The notes under the pieces: generated by a model
Database searches by the model: none
What the model saw: only the letters and a program-made list of their open reading frames with translations
What the model was told of the DNA's origin: nothing
Made by a program: the position numbers and the translations under genes
Source of the DNA: Nageia nagi
Taxonomy: Eukaryota > Pinophyta
Direction: 5' to 3'
Length of the DNA: 64,000 nucleotides
NCBI GenBank assembly: GCA_050084985.1
Contig: JBITNC010000001.1
Span: 200,756,001-200,820,000, forward strand
Shown: positions 33,045 through 45,026 of the stretch, piece after piece
Layout of the letters: each line of letters begins with the position of its first letter
Numbering within the stretch: position 1 is the first letter of the stretch

Positions 33045-34936
33045 CCTCTTCCACACAAGCAACATTCAAATCATATTCAAGGAGATTTAATTGTACATAC
33101 CATTTTATTGGTGGATGATTGTAGAGTATCAAAGATATCTACATTTTTATTTTCTTCCATCCCTCTAACCCCTACCAAAATCTTGTAATGATATATCTCT
33201 AATTGGTATATTGTGTTCACTTTAGGCTAGTAGAAGTGCCCTTTTGTTGGGTAGAAATATTATATTTCATATAAATTATTTTATGTTTTATAAATAATTA
33301 ATATTTTATAAATATTTCATTATTGATCATTGTAAATATCAAAGGCCCAAGTTTTGATTTTTAAATTTTAGGATCTTATCTTCACTTCTCAAGTACTAAA
33401 GTCTATTCTTGGGCTATTGTAACTTATTTCCCCAGAGCCTGTCTACTTTCTAGAAACCTCCAAAATCATATCCACTCACCCAATAACTCATATAATATCT
33501 AATACCTAATGATAATGTTTAGCCCTATAAATTTGAATTAATGACATCAATCGAATATGACTTGATACTTAGGTATTGGGAGGACTATGTTTTCTAATTA
33601 TATATGATCCTTATCCCTTGGTTGGTGATTTACCTCTTCCTTAATATGGATATATGAAGATATCAGTTATCTTATTTTCTTGTCCTATAGTTGCAATACT
33701 TGAGGACATTCTAATTATTTAACAATATGCCTCATGTAAATATAATTTTATGAAAGAAATAATGTATTTATAGTTGAATATATTTTACATCAGGATTAAG
33801 AAGCCACATCCTCATTACCAATTTATTATTAGGTAAGTGCAAGAAGATGAGTCCCACTTTTGACCAAAAAGTGGAACTATTTTCCTTCATGTTTTAGGTT
33901 TGGTCACACTTGATCTCAAAATTTGAAGCACTTAGAGTCAAAATATTGAAAAAGGTCATTGGTAAAAATGTAATGCTCAAAGTCTAGTTTTTAAATATGT
34001 ACTTTATTGCAATACACAAATGATAGAAATTAATATTTTATAGGCATGTTTAAAAACCACTATTTGAAAAATATAGTTTCAGGACCATACCCCATCATTT
34101 CTATCAAGCATAATTAGATCTAAATTAAAATAGTTTTTAAATCCTTTTGGGTAAAGATACCTAAGATAATAAATATTGGTAGCGATATTATTTTGTAATT
34201 TCTTCATGAATATTATTTTTTATTTTTATTGATTATTATTTTGAAAAGTACTCATATCTATCAAGCATAATCTGACCTAAACTTATCATTTTTTTATCTT
34301 ATAAATAATTGTAAGTAGATTATGCACATATATTTTTCTTCATGATTCCAAAAAGATAAAAATATATTAAATAAATAAAAAATCCACTATTTAAAAAATA
34401 CAATTTCAGAACCATACCTCATCATGTTTGTCAAGCATAATTGGACCTAAATTAATTTTTTTTAAATCCTTTTGGGAAAAGATACCTAAGATACTAAAGA
34501 TTGTTTAGGCTATGTATTTTTATAATTTTGTCATGAATACATTTTTTTATTAATTTTTATTGGCCCTAATTGTTATTTCAAAAAGTGCTCATGTTTTTCA
34601 AACATAATTTGACCTAAACTTATCATTTTTAACATTGAATACCTGTTAGATATTTAAATTTCTAGACCCATGCATAAGCATATCCAACCATCCCAACATG
34701 GTAGTAAGATTGTAGATTTTTGCCTAACTAAATCAATCATAAATAATCCATCAAAAGAGATGGATTTATAATAATTTAATATTTGTACTTTAGTTATTTT
34801 TATGTATTCATAGGATTAGATTTCTAGAAGGCTATATGGCTTGGTTCTCATACATACCTTTTTATCTAATCAAATTCTTAATTTCATTTATTGTCTCAAC
34901 ATTGATATCAATAGTTTCATATTTTGGATGAGTTGG
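33045..34936. other. Non-coding stretch with a ~330-bp tandem repeat
   Basis: No coding domain seen. Two related units start near 34060 and 34385. Each carries ATTTCAGGACCATACC-type sequence, TCAAGCATAATTGGACCTAA and CCTTTTGGGTAAAGATACCTAAGAT, and later AAAAGTACTCAT with CATAATCTGACCTAAACTTATCATTTTT. A short palindrome (CCACTTTTGACCAAAAAGTGG) lies near 33872. The left 3' end of the minus-strand gypsy element could lie here, but no LTR could be delimited. Confidence 0.45.
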
Positions 34937-35600
34937 TTATACAACATGGACATATACTCTTTGAAAATCATTATAGAGGGATTCCAGACTAATGAAGCCT
35001 CTTGGAATGGAGTTGTTTTTTAGTTGCATGACTTGCTTTGGGATGCCTATCTCATTAACTAGCTTGTTTTCACTCTTCTCATCATAAATAAGATTTTCAA
35101 AATGAGCTTGAAATTGTATAAAGTCTCTAAAATAAATATTATCCTCAAATACTTGTAAATAAATAATATTATCTAGTATAGAAGGATTGTAAACATACAC
35201 TACATTATGATTATTTAAGAATGTTTGATCTATATCAATGTATTTTCCTCTACATGCAACTATGGCTAATAGGTATACCCTATGATTCAACTCTCTAGGC
35301 ACAAAAGAAATATTAAATGATAAAATATTATCAATATAATCATGAACAACTTTCTTGTATTCATTTAACCTTAGATGTTTCACCTAATAGAAACCTCTGA
35401 CCTGTTTAATACTCAACTCAACATCACTAAACAATTGAAAATGTTGTATCCCCAACACTTTTTCCTTTCTTAGACCAAGGAGCAAAGTTCATATTCTACA
35501 AAGTTGTTTGTATAAGGAAATTATAACTTATATGGAATACCAAGATATGATCCCTTAACATCTTATAATAGAACACTAGCACCTTGACCATACTGAGATT
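34937..35600 (-). pseudogene. RNase H and linker of minus-strand gypsy element D
   Basis: Minus-strand translation gives the end of an RNase H: GIPYKL, NNFVEY, ALLLGLRKEKVLGIQ, FSDVELSIKQVRG, then (34937-35383 open) HLRLNEYKKVVHDYIDN, SFVPRELNH and the linker QVFEDN. The motifs EYxALLLGL and SDxELxIxQV are typical of gypsy RNase H. Stops separate the first part from the 148-codon open part. This fragment belongs to an element running leftward whose gag lies beyond the insertion at 36268-45026. It would degrade template RNA during reverse transcription; it is dead here. Confidence 0.6.
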
Positions 35601-36267
35601 TTATTCCATAAAAATATAAATTTCATAATGTATTTTGTTATAAGTCTTTAGTATCATGGTCAAATTTGGATATCATATTAGGAGGAATATTCTTAAGAAA
35701 TTCATATTACAAGATGAATGTAATATAATTTGGATACCATGGCCATGATCATAAGATAGAATTGAGGCTTTAGTAATATAATTTTTTAGAATACCCTCTT
35801 AAGGTTAAACTTTGACTACTACTCTATTATAGGGTTCTTTATACAATTTCTCTATGGTACAATTAGGCATAAGTATAGTGGCAAAAGACAAATTGGCCAA
35901 TTGTATGGTTCCTCACAAGGTGCTACCAAAATGTCTTGATAATAGGATAGAAAAGCAAGGTTCAACATTTATAATAACTAGGTACATGACCATTCTTTTT
36001 TAAGTGAATTTATCCAAATAGATAGGAACATCCTTGAACATTCTAAGAGTTTGTCCATCTTTATGATAGACATAGGTGGGAAATCACTAGTGTAAGTTAA
36101 TTCAATCACATCAGCTACCCTTTTTGGCATTATATTGACTATAGCTCTAAAATATAGTAGAAAATTATGAATACAATAATGATAATCATTGTCATCATAT
36201 CTAAAAGTAAGATAGAATGATTTAATTCTATTATGATCATTATCATTAATAATTTTAGAATGAGTAT
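35601..36267 (-). pseudogene. Unassigned coding remnant of element D next to the insertion
   Basis: The minus strand reads protein-like between about 36230 and 35978 (MPKRVADVIELTYTSDFPPM, then KMDKLLECSRMFLS) and on to TIQLANLSFATILMPNC near 35870. I do not recognise the domain. It lies directly left of the AGTAT target site, in the strand and place expected for element D pol or gag-pol linker. The open frame that continues into the LTR past 36268 is an accident of the insertion. Confidence 0.35.
36263..36267. repeat. Target site duplication, left (AGTAT)
   Basis: AGTAT directly precedes the LTR start at 36268 and is repeated directly after the other LTR at 45027-45031. A 5-bp duplication is what a gypsy integrase makes. 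It proves one insertion event bounded by these LTRs. Confidence 0.85.
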
Positions 36268-36890
36268 TGTAGATGCCTAAAATTGAATTATTATTTATTA
36301 AATAATTCATTTTAGAGCATCAATAATATGTAATGTAAATAAGGGGATTAAATAATACCCAAAACTATGTAATTTATGTAATGGACCCTTTTACTATATA
36401 CAAGGGTTCAAAAGGACCTAATTCATATAAAGGGAAATAATCCCAATATCGAGGGATGTTTCTATATAAAGACATGAAACATAATCTAAAAGGTTCACAA
36501 TAGAAAGCAAGGATGAGGATCCAAGAGAGATTCTAGAAAATGTTATATCACTTTGTTATGTGAAAATATTATTCCTTAAATATATCTTATATTAATGATC
36601 TGATTAATCTTTTGTTCGCTCATCACTACATTCTTTATTGCATCTATATTATTTTTTATTTTGGGATACTAATGGCATAGCTTGCTTGTGCCTCTAATGG
36701 TATGTGCATGAATGAATGTATGCTCATATTTTATGGATAACATTCTTAATAAGTTAAGCATATAATTTATATAAAGCTACATATATCTCCATTATCTATT
36801 ATTTCCATAATTCTGATATATGTGATAATAAAATAATTGTAGATCAATAGTGCATCATTATCATTAATTATGCATTATTTTGGGTCTACA
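36268..36890 (+). repeat. 5' LTR of gypsy element C
   Basis: The LTR is 623 bp, begins TGTAGATGCC and ends GGGTCTACA, giving the inverted end pair TGTAGA/TCTACA. It pairs with 44405-45026. TATATAAA at 36463-36470 is a likely promoter element. The two LTRs differ at roughly one base in ten by eye, so the insertion is not recent. Confidence 0.9.
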
Positions 36891-37195
36891 TTTTGGTGAA
36901 CTTGTTGAATACTCAATTTATCTTTCCATCTTGATAAGATGTTTTGAATATTCTATAAAAGTCCCACACTATTAGCAGTGCCTACTCCTATTTCTAGGCC
37001 ATCATCATTGTAGGAATGGATCAATTGCTATAGACCATCCAACACTTGACCACAACATTTGATGCATTAAATAAACAAGTCGAGATATTAAATAGTTTAT
37101 GAAGTTTGTGAATGAGTCATAACATCCAATTTGGACCTATAAATATAATGCAATAGAAAAATCTAGATGAATATGATGGTGTCCTCATTTCACCC

Positions 37196-38110
37196 TTGAT
37201 TATGAAGATCTATAATTTTTCCCTACTACCCAACCACAAGTCCCCCAATTTTGAGATGTTCAATGGAGAACAAGATCCCAAACAACATCTTATTAGCTTT
37301 CAAGAGGAGTGCTTACTAAAGTTAGGATTGGAGGAGATATTGATGGAAAAATTCTTCCCAAGGAGGTATGAGAGGTGACTTTAGTTAATGGTTCTATAGC
37401 CTACCTGGTGGATCGATTGATTCTTTCAAAATATTGGTTAAGGCCTTCATGCGAAAATATAAGCATAACATCAAATAATAAAGTAATGTTGTAGAATTCA
37501 ATAAGGAAGTAATGAAACCTAAGCGAAATACATCCCATGATTCAAAAAGTATGGTAATTAGTTCAAATCAAATTAGATAAGAATGAAGTTTGTGCTATTT
37601 TTCATGAATCTATCATACATGTTCTTAATTTGCATGCTTCTAGTGCTAAAGATATTAGTTTTGGAGTATTAGTTAAATAATTACTGCAAAAAGAGAAGGC
37701 ATTTTTAGTATTAGGTGAGCTCAAGAATACATATAGTTCTCTTTTTAAAGGCAATAAAAGAATATATGCCAATAAAGAAGAAAAAACATTGCATATGGAT
37801 GATAAACTTCCTTCTCCTCCAAAATTATAAAGATCCACCACCACAAAGGAGAACATATACACATTTCCTATTCAACCATGCTTTATTCTAAGAGACCTCA
37901 TGAAAATGGGATAGTTTTAGCCTCTTAAAAGGTCTTCTTAGGATTATGATGCTCCTATAAGACAATTTGATGCTTATTGCACTTACCATAAATAAAAAGG
38001 GCATTCCACAAAATTTTGCAAAACATTAGAGGTGAATATATTAAATCTTATTGATAAAGAAAAATATCAAATTGATGAAACTATTTCCAATCAAGGTCCT
38101 ACAATTAATA
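37196..38110 (+). pseudogene. gag of element C
   Basis: The gag core opens at 37196 with FEMFNGEQDPKQHLISF, followed after a stop by WFYSLPGGSIDSFK and FMRKYKHNI (about 37390-37470). A CCHC knuckle follows near 37972-38018 (YCTYHK, stop, KGHSTKFC); the stop stands for Gln (TAA from CAA). Gag would form the virus-like particle and bind element RNA through the knuckle. Several stops and phase changes between the core and the knuckle show that it is dead. The N-terminus before 37196 is not clear. Confidence 0.65.
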
Positions 38111-38379
38111 CAATCATAGTTGATAAGGAGGTTTGTGTTGGCTTGAGAAGAGGATGTCTGTGCCATATTCTAGACCTAGTTATAATAGAGCAAGTGAGTA
38201 TCCCACCTAACCCTAAAGTATATAATATGATTGATCAATTAAAGAATACACCTACAAAAATTAGTTTATATGATCTTTTTTCTACTTCTCAAATGCATAG
38301 GGATATATTGTATGTTTTATTTAAAAATGAAACTATTCCCATTAATATTTTAGTTATTGTGTTCTCTGAAAAAACATAG

Positions 38380-38850
38380 AACCATTAAGGAATGTGATGC
38401 TATTTCTTTTTTCAAATATGAGAGAATCAACAAAGAGTTGCTTGATGAATTTTTAGTGCTTTATATTACACCTATGATTGATGTATGGGAAGTCAAAATA
38501 AAAAATGGTAGATAATGGCTTAGATGTAAATGTATGTTCTCATCACTTTTTGACTCGATTACAAGAAAAGGGTGTAGATATCCCTCCTTTAGAGTAAGCA
38601 AATTTTATGATTAGAGACTATGATAGTTCATCAAAGAAGCCATTAGGTATATCCATAATCATGATAACCATAGGTGTTAGAACCATAATGTAAAATGTTT
38701 AGGTTGTAGAATCTAAATTGCCATATAACATGCTTTTAGGGAGGCCTTGGCTTCATGATATGTATGTAATTCCCTCCACCTTACATGGTAGACTAAAATT
38801 CAAATTCCAAGGAGGAGTGTATATAGTGTTAGGAGATCCTTAGCCCTATG
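38380..38850 (+). pseudogene. Protease of element C
   Basis: Near 38505 the frame reads VDNGLDVNV, where a retropepsin would have D-S/T-G, so the catalytic motif appears as D-N-G. Near 38725-38790 comes the conserved flap and end region LPYNMLLGRPWLHDM, then IPSTLHGRLKFKFQGG. Stops lie between. The order after the knuckle and before RT fits a gag-processing protease of a gypsy element. Confidence 0.6.
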
Positions 38851-39080
38851 CCCTATGTAATGTAACTAATTTTGAGGATTTTGTTATGACATCTCCACAA
38901 TATGAAATTGAGCCCTTAGAATCTACCACACCAAGGGAAAATATAGATAAATAGGACCAAATGATAAAAATAGGGATGGAAATGTATAGACTTCACAACA
39001 TGGATCTATTTACATCTCTTAAAGACTTGGAATGGCCCAAAATTTTCTCTATTGAGAATCACCAATGATGTGTAATCCTA

Positions 39081-39500
39081 CCAGAGGGCTACCAATGACA
39101 TGAAAATAGTTTAAATAGTGATCATTCTTGCTTAATTGCATCTAAAACACTTAATAATTCAACCTCAATAGACAGACCATCATTTGTTAAAATACGTAAG
39201 ATCTTTCCTTCTACTTTTATTCATAAGTACATTGTTCAAAGATGTAAGTACAAAGGGGAGGTTTAGGTAAAACTGAATAAGGAATGCCTACCAGAGGGCT
39301 ACTAATGACATGAAAATAGTCTAAATAGTGATCATTATTGCTTAATTACATCTAAAACACTTAATAATTCAACCTCAATAGACATACCATCGTTTGTTAA
39401 AATATGTAAGATCTTTCCTTCTACTTTTATTCATAAGTACATTGTTCAAAGATGTAAGTACAAAGGGGAGGTTTAGGTAAAATTGAATAAGGAATGCCTA
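39081..39500 (+). repeat. 210-bp tandem duplication in element C
   Basis: 39081-39290 and 39291-39500 are near-identical head-to-tail copies, both starting CCAGAGGGCTAC and ending GAATAAGGAATGCCTA. The period is 210 bp (70 codons), so the duplication preserved phase. Only a few substitutions separate the copies. It lies between protease and RT. Confidence 0.9.
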
Positions 39501-40053
39501 CTTTCCTTGATAATTCTAATGCACAAATAAACACTAAGGTATTAGGTAGAATGGTAAAGTAAAACAAACATGGGGCCTAATTGAGTTCATCAAAGATTGC
39601 AATTTGATTAAATTATTTGATGATATTGATGTAGATGCATGGATTGATGATACTATACATCTTGAATTTGATTATTTTAGTACTAATGATGATCTTGTTG
39701 AATAATTGGGGGCACATTTAGAGTAACCTAAATATAATGATAAATGAAAGACAAGTTATATCCTTAATGAACATGCTTATTTTGGCCAAGAGATAAACTT
39801 TCATGAAGTTTTGTAGGTATAACCATTAGATGCAGTTGATGATGATGTACCCCAAATAGAAGAGTTGTAATCCTTGCTATAAAAGGAAGGGAAACTTACA
39901 TTTCCATAATAAAAGTTAGTACACATCAATATTGGCACTTCCAATGAAGAGTGCTTAATCCAAATTGGAGTTGCCTTACCTCCCTTATAGCAAGAAAGGT
40001 ACAAAAATAAGTTTATTGAGCATTCTAAAATTTTTGCTTGGTCTTATGATGAT

Positions 40054-40960
40054 ATGCTAGGTATATACCCTTCCTTTTTTATGCATAATTTACCATTAAA
40101 AGAGGGAACTAGGCCAATTAAGCAAAAACTAAGAAACATGCATACTTCCAAGGCATTGTTAGTCAAGAAAGAGATAGAGAAATACTTGAATGTTGTTTCC
40201 ATTAGGTGTATTAACTATTCTAATTGGATGGCTAATATTATCCTAGTTTCCAAACCAATTGGTGAAATATGGGTATGTACTAATTTTCATGATATTAATA
40301 ATGCTTATACACAAGATGATTTTCCATTCCCAAATATTTATATGATTGTAGATAGTATAGTTGGTCATGATACATTATCATTCATGGATGGATTTTCTAG
40401 CAATCACCAAATTTTGATTAACCTTGTTGATCAACATAAAATAGATTTTACTACCCCATGGGGTAATTTTTGTTGTAAGGTTATACCTTTTGGAATTAAA
40501 AATATAGGAGCTACTTATCAAAGAGCTACATCACCATGTTTCATGAGCACATCCACAAGACTATAGAAGTATGTGTTGATGATATATTGGTTAAATCAAA
40601 GCAAGGTTAAGATCACTTACAAACACTTGAAGAGGTATTCAACATTTTATAGAGGTACAAGCTAAGAATCAAACCTCAAAAGTGTGCATTTGGAGTTACT
40701 TATGGAAAATTATTAGGATTTATGGTTTCTAATAGAGGAATAGAAATAGATCCTAATAAAGTGAAAGCCATTATTAGTATGCCTCCACCAAAAAACCTAA
40801 AACAATTGAGAAGTCTCTATGGTAAAATAAATTCAGTCACAAGGTTTATTTCACTACTTGGGGATAAGTACAGACCATTTACATATTTACTCAAGAAGTA
40901 TTTCAAGTTTGTGTGGGATAAAAATTTTCAAAAGGCATCTAAGGATATTAAATAATAATT
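40054..40960 (+). pseudogene. Reverse transcriptase of element C
   Basis: A 170-codon open part (40054-40566) carries the RT fingers and palm: RPIKQKLRN, KEIEKYLNV, NWMANIILVSKPIGEIWVC, LSFMDGFSSNHQI, TPWGNFCCKVIPFGIKN, GATYQR. After a frameshift near 40545 the catalytic motif appears as CVDDILVKSK instead of YVDD. The RT end at 40722-40955 reads RGIEIDPNKVKAI and MPPPKNLKQLRSL. It would copy element RNA into DNA. The start at 40054 is only the first Met of the open part, not a true start. Confidence 0.75.
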
Positions 40961-41760
40961 TCTCAATCCACCAATACTAGTTCCCATGAACTTCTTGAAA
41001 CCTACCTACTTATACATATTAGCTACATTATATGCATTAATTATTTGTCAAAAAGATTCAAAACAAAAAGAAAGAGCCATCTACTACCTTACTAAGACAT
41101 TTATCAATTATGAGATAGATATAATCCCACAGAAAAAAAATGTTATGGCATTATATTCACTACTAAAAAATTGAGATATTATTTGTTACATTCCACTACA
41201 TTTGTTGTTAGTCTTGTTAACCCATTGAAATATCTTGTAGCTAAGAAACATTTGTCAGTAAGGGTAGAAAAATGGTTGATGTTGTTACAAGAATTTGATC
41301 TCAATGTGGTAAAGCAAAAATCAATCAAAGGTTAGGCAATTGTAGATTTGATAGCTGAGTTCCCCTAAAATGAAGAGGTAGTAGTCCATAACAAATTTTC
41401 ATACATATTTCGAGAGGAACAACAAAGTAAATGGTGTTATGACCTGATAATGGAACATTAGCAATATGATTTTGATGAAATTTCCATCCTAGATGAATAC
41501 ATCTATCTCATAGAAGATGATCCCACTGTATGGATGTTGTATTTTGATGGCTCAAAATGTTCTTATGGAGTAGTGGCAAGTATTATTTTAGTATCTCCTA
41601 AAAATGTGGTAATCTCTATTGCCTATAAGCTTGGTTTTGATCACACAAATAATATGGCTAAATATGAGGCACTAATATTAGGATTGAAAGCTACTATCAC
41701 ATTAAAAATTAAGGATATATCGATATATGGGGACTCATAGCTTATTATTAAGCAAGTATA
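40961..41760 (+). pseudogene. RT connection and RNase H of element C
   Basis: 40986-41174 gives the post-RT region (ERAIYYLTKTFINYEIDI). RNase H proper begins near 41530 with MLYFDGSKCSYGVVAS, then HTNNMAKYEALILGLKA and DISIYGDS, which provide the Asp, Glu and Asp of the active site. Stops before and after separate the blocks. It would remove the RNA template and tRNA primer. Confidence 0.65.
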
Positions 41761-42229
41761 GAATATTTTTGATACAAGGGATGAAAATCTAAGGCCTTAT
41801 AAGATAGTGGTGAATTAATTATTGGATAAGTTGGATAAGTATACTAATTAGAATATTCCAATGACTAATAATAGGTATGCAAATGCAATGGAAAGTGCAA
41901 CCTCTCTTGCACCAATTGAGATTGAATATTAAGAGACTATATTAACCATTCATAAGTTATATGAAGAGACTATATTGACCATTCATAAGTTAAGTTCTCC
42001 TTCTTACATTGAGAGCATGCATGAGATTCAAACATGTCTTATTACATAAGTGAATGATTTTTAGAATTGGTATTTTTATATCTATAATTATTTGAAAAAC
42101 CAAGCAATACTTAAGAAGTTTGATAAAAATGAAAGGATAAGATTGAAGAGAACTACAATAAAATATGTCATCATTAGAGATGTTTTATATAGGAGGTCAT
42201 TTGATGGTGCTTTGTTAATATGTTTGACA

Positions 42230-43329
42230 TAATATGAGATGGCTACTACCTTAGAATAAGATCATTATGGTTTATGTGATGGTCACTTGCATGCAAAAGC
42301 ACTATAGACCAAACTTTTGAGAATTGGTTATTGTTGGCCTACTATGGTAGAAGATTTTAAAGCTCATGTAAAAACTTGTTTGCAATGCCAAAAACATGCA
42401 AATTTAGAAAAACATACCAACATAATAATTTCACTTTATTATTTCTCCATGGCCATTTGCTACTTGGGGAATAGATTTGATTGGCATGATTAATTCTCAC
42501 TCTAGGGAAGGGCACAAGTTTGTCATAACAACTATAGAGTTTACTACCAAGTGGGTGGAGGATATCCCAATGAAATCAATTAGTCAACCCAAAATAATTT
42601 CATTCCTTGATGAAAAAATCATCACAAGGTTTGGTGTACCACATAGGTTAATCATGGATAAATGGCCCAAATTTCAAAGGTAAGTATATGAAAGCATTTT
42701 GTAAGAAGTTCCATATTGTGCAAATATTTTTGTTAGTATATTACCCTTAAGGAAATGGTCAATTTGAAGCTACAAATAAGACAATTAAGAGTATTCTTGC
42801 CAAAACATGGGATAAATACAAAAAGGATTGGCATGAGCAATTACCATATGCATTAGAAGCATATAGAACTAGTGGTCATATAGCCACTAGGGAAACACCA
42901 TTTTCATTATTATATGGAGATGAGGCCATTATCCCATTAGAATTAGAAATCCTCTCCCTTAGAATTTCCTTGCATAATGATATTCCAAATGAAGATGTAA
43001 GAAAAGCAAGATTACAGTAGCTAGAATTGTTAGATGAAAATAGGATCAGAGCTATTGAACATAAAAAAGTTTACCATGCAAAACTCAAGAGAGAATTTTG
43101 CAAGAAGATAAAAGCAAAAGAATTCAAAGTGGGAGATTTAGTGCTTAAAGAAAACATAAATAAGATAATAGCAATTGATAAAGCAAAAGGAAAATTCAAA
43201 CCCAATTGGCTAGGCCCATCTATGATCATAGAAGAAACAAGTTCAAGAGCATACAATTTATCATCCATGGATGGTAAAGAGGAATCAAATACATTTAATT
43301 CCATCCATCTCAAATATTTCTATGCATAG
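42230..43329 (+). pseudogene. Integrase of element C
   Basis: An H2C2 zinc region (GHLHAKAL near 42280, CLQCQKH near 42380) is followed by the catalytic core: GIDLIGMINSHS near 42465, GHKFVITTIEFTTKWVE, TRFGVPHRLIMDK (second Asp), and after a frameshift GNGQFEATNKTIKSI near 42750 (Glu). The C-terminal part at 43027-43329 reads FKVGDLVLKEN and KPNWLGPSMIIEE, a GPF/Y-like module. All three catalytic residues can be seen, but in different phases. It would insert the cDNA and make the 5-bp duplication seen at the ends. Confidence 0.7.
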
Positions 43330-43489
43330 AGATGATAGCTTTGTACCCTATAAATCATCTCTATCGTGAGTAGGGTATGCCTATCTTTATTTTTTAGGAA
43401 ATATTATTGATTTCATGGTGTTAATAGTATATGTGACTATCTATGTGGTGATATCATCATGAAATAATATAAAAAAATCAATGATAGCA

Positions 43490-43870
43490 TAATATATTTG
43501 AGTTATATACATAAAATGTATGATCGCTAATGGCCAATGATATGACTAGTGAGAGTTCACTCACTTAAAAGATAAATTGATAATATAGCCATAAGCAAGA
43601 TGTTGATATCAGCTCATCTCCAAAGGATGATGCAACTTGCTATGTATCCACATAGTTTTTTCTTTAAACCATACAAATCATAATGTCTTTAAGTCATAAA
43701 CATAAAATCTATGACCATCAATGGAAAATGACATGGCTAGTGAGAGTTCACTCACTTAAAGGATAAACTAGTGATGCAACCATAATTATATTGTTGACAT
43801 TGACTCATCATTAATGGATGATGTAGCTCACTATGAATCCATACTATTTTTATTGCTAACACTTTCTTGT
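43490..43870 (+). repeat. ~191-bp duplicated 3' untranslated segment with a conserved hairpin
   Basis: Two related units contain CATAAAAT-TATGA, then AGTGAGAGTTCACTCACT (about 43547 and 43738) and later GGATGATG-A-CT-GCTATG. The palindromic core forms a 6-bp stem AGTGAG/CTCACT with loop AGTTCA, unchanged in both units although the flanks have diverged. It lies between integrase and the 3' LTR of element C. Confidence 0.65.
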
Positions 43871-44389
43871 AAGCTTTTATAACCTATATAATAGAAGAAG
43901 AAATAAAGCATCTAATGTTGTTAATAGTGTACTGACTATTTCTATGTTGCCCATGGCATATACCTCATTGACATTCCATATCAAAAAAGGATATATCCTC
44001 TATTTCAAGGAATGAACATAATTGTAATAATTTCTTGAGTATCAAACACAACATAAAGACCAAATTCATGATTGAAATAGTACAAGAGGCCAAAAGATAT
44101 ATTCCACCTCTAGCATTGGATGTGAAACCATATAGCTACCTAATAGCAAACTCATTTTCAAGATACAAACAACATTATTCCTAGAGAGACACACTTATTT
44201 AGATTTTATCTTGGTTACACCATTCAAGGACCTTTTTTGGGGCATCCAAGTCAAAAGTGGGTAGCAAGGGACCCTCATTTTCATCATCTACAACAAATGA
44301 CAGTGCAACAAAAGAGTTCAAAGTTCTCAAAAATATTTCTTCTATACTTTTTCTTTGGATATGTAATTTAATTACATCAATCACATCTC

Positions 44390-44404
44390 CAAACAAGGGC
44401 AAAA
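44390..44404 (+). promoter_or_regulatory. Polypurine tract of element C
   Basis: The purine-rich CAAACAAGGGCAAAA stretch lies directly before the 3' LTR start TGTATATGCC. This is the expected plus-strand primer site. Confidence 0.6.
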
Positions 44405-45026
44405 TGTATATGCCTAAAATTGAATTATTATTTATTAAATAATTCATTTTAGAGCATCAATATTATGTAATGTAAATAAGGGCTTAAATAATACCCAAAG
44501 CTATGTAATTTATGTAATGGACCCTTGTACTATGTATAAGGGGTCAAAAGGGCCTAAGTCATGTAAAGGGAAATAGTCCCAACATTGAGGGATGTTTTTA
44601 TATAAAGACATAAAACATAATCTAAAAGGTTCATGGGAGAGAGCAAGGATGAAGATCCAAGAGAGATTCTAGAAAATGTTATATCACTCTATTATGTGCA
44701 AATATTATTCCTAAAATATATTTTTTGTTCATGATCTGATGAATCTTTTGTTCACTCATCGCTACATTCTTTATTGCAATTGTATTATTTCTTATTCTAG
44801 GCTACTAATGGTGTAGGTCACTTGGTCCACTAATGATGCATGCATGAATGAATGTATGCTCATATTTTATGGATAACATTCTTAATAAGTTAAGCATGCA
44901 ATTTATTTAAAGGTATATATATCTCCATTATCAATTATTTCCATATTTTTGATATATGTGATAATAAAATAATTGTAGATCAATAGTGAATCATTGTCAT
45001 TATTTATGCATTATTTTGGGTCTACA
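44405..45026 (+). repeat. 3' LTR of gypsy element C
   Basis: The LTR is 622 bp, begins TGTATATGCC and ends GGGTCTACA. It aligns with 36268-36890 throughout, with scattered substitutions. TATATAAA lies at about 44599-44606. It is followed by AGTAT (45027-45031), the right target duplication. Confidence 0.9.

Larger units (their letters stand above)
36268..45026 (+). mobile_element. Complete, inactivated Tat-like gypsy element C
   Basis: Two LTRs with matching TG...CA ends, a 5-bp target duplication and the domain order gag, protease, RT, RNase H, integrase define the element. It inserted in the opposite orientation into minus-strand element D. Stops, frameshifts and a 210-bp internal duplication mean it cannot encode a working polyprotein. 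The motifs RGIEIDP, MPPPKNLKQLRS and the GPF/Y-like integrase end (NWLGPSMI) fit the Tat group. Confidence 0.9.

Noticed and set aside
36240-36310. N-terminal part of the minus-strand frame 35978-36310
   Set aside because: This part lies in the element C LTR and target duplication. Only the part left of 36263 may be an element D remnant.
44199-44447. 82-codon minus-strand open frame
   Set aside because: It crosses the start of the 3' LTR of element C and begins inside the LTR. It lies opposite the trailer of a plus-strand element.
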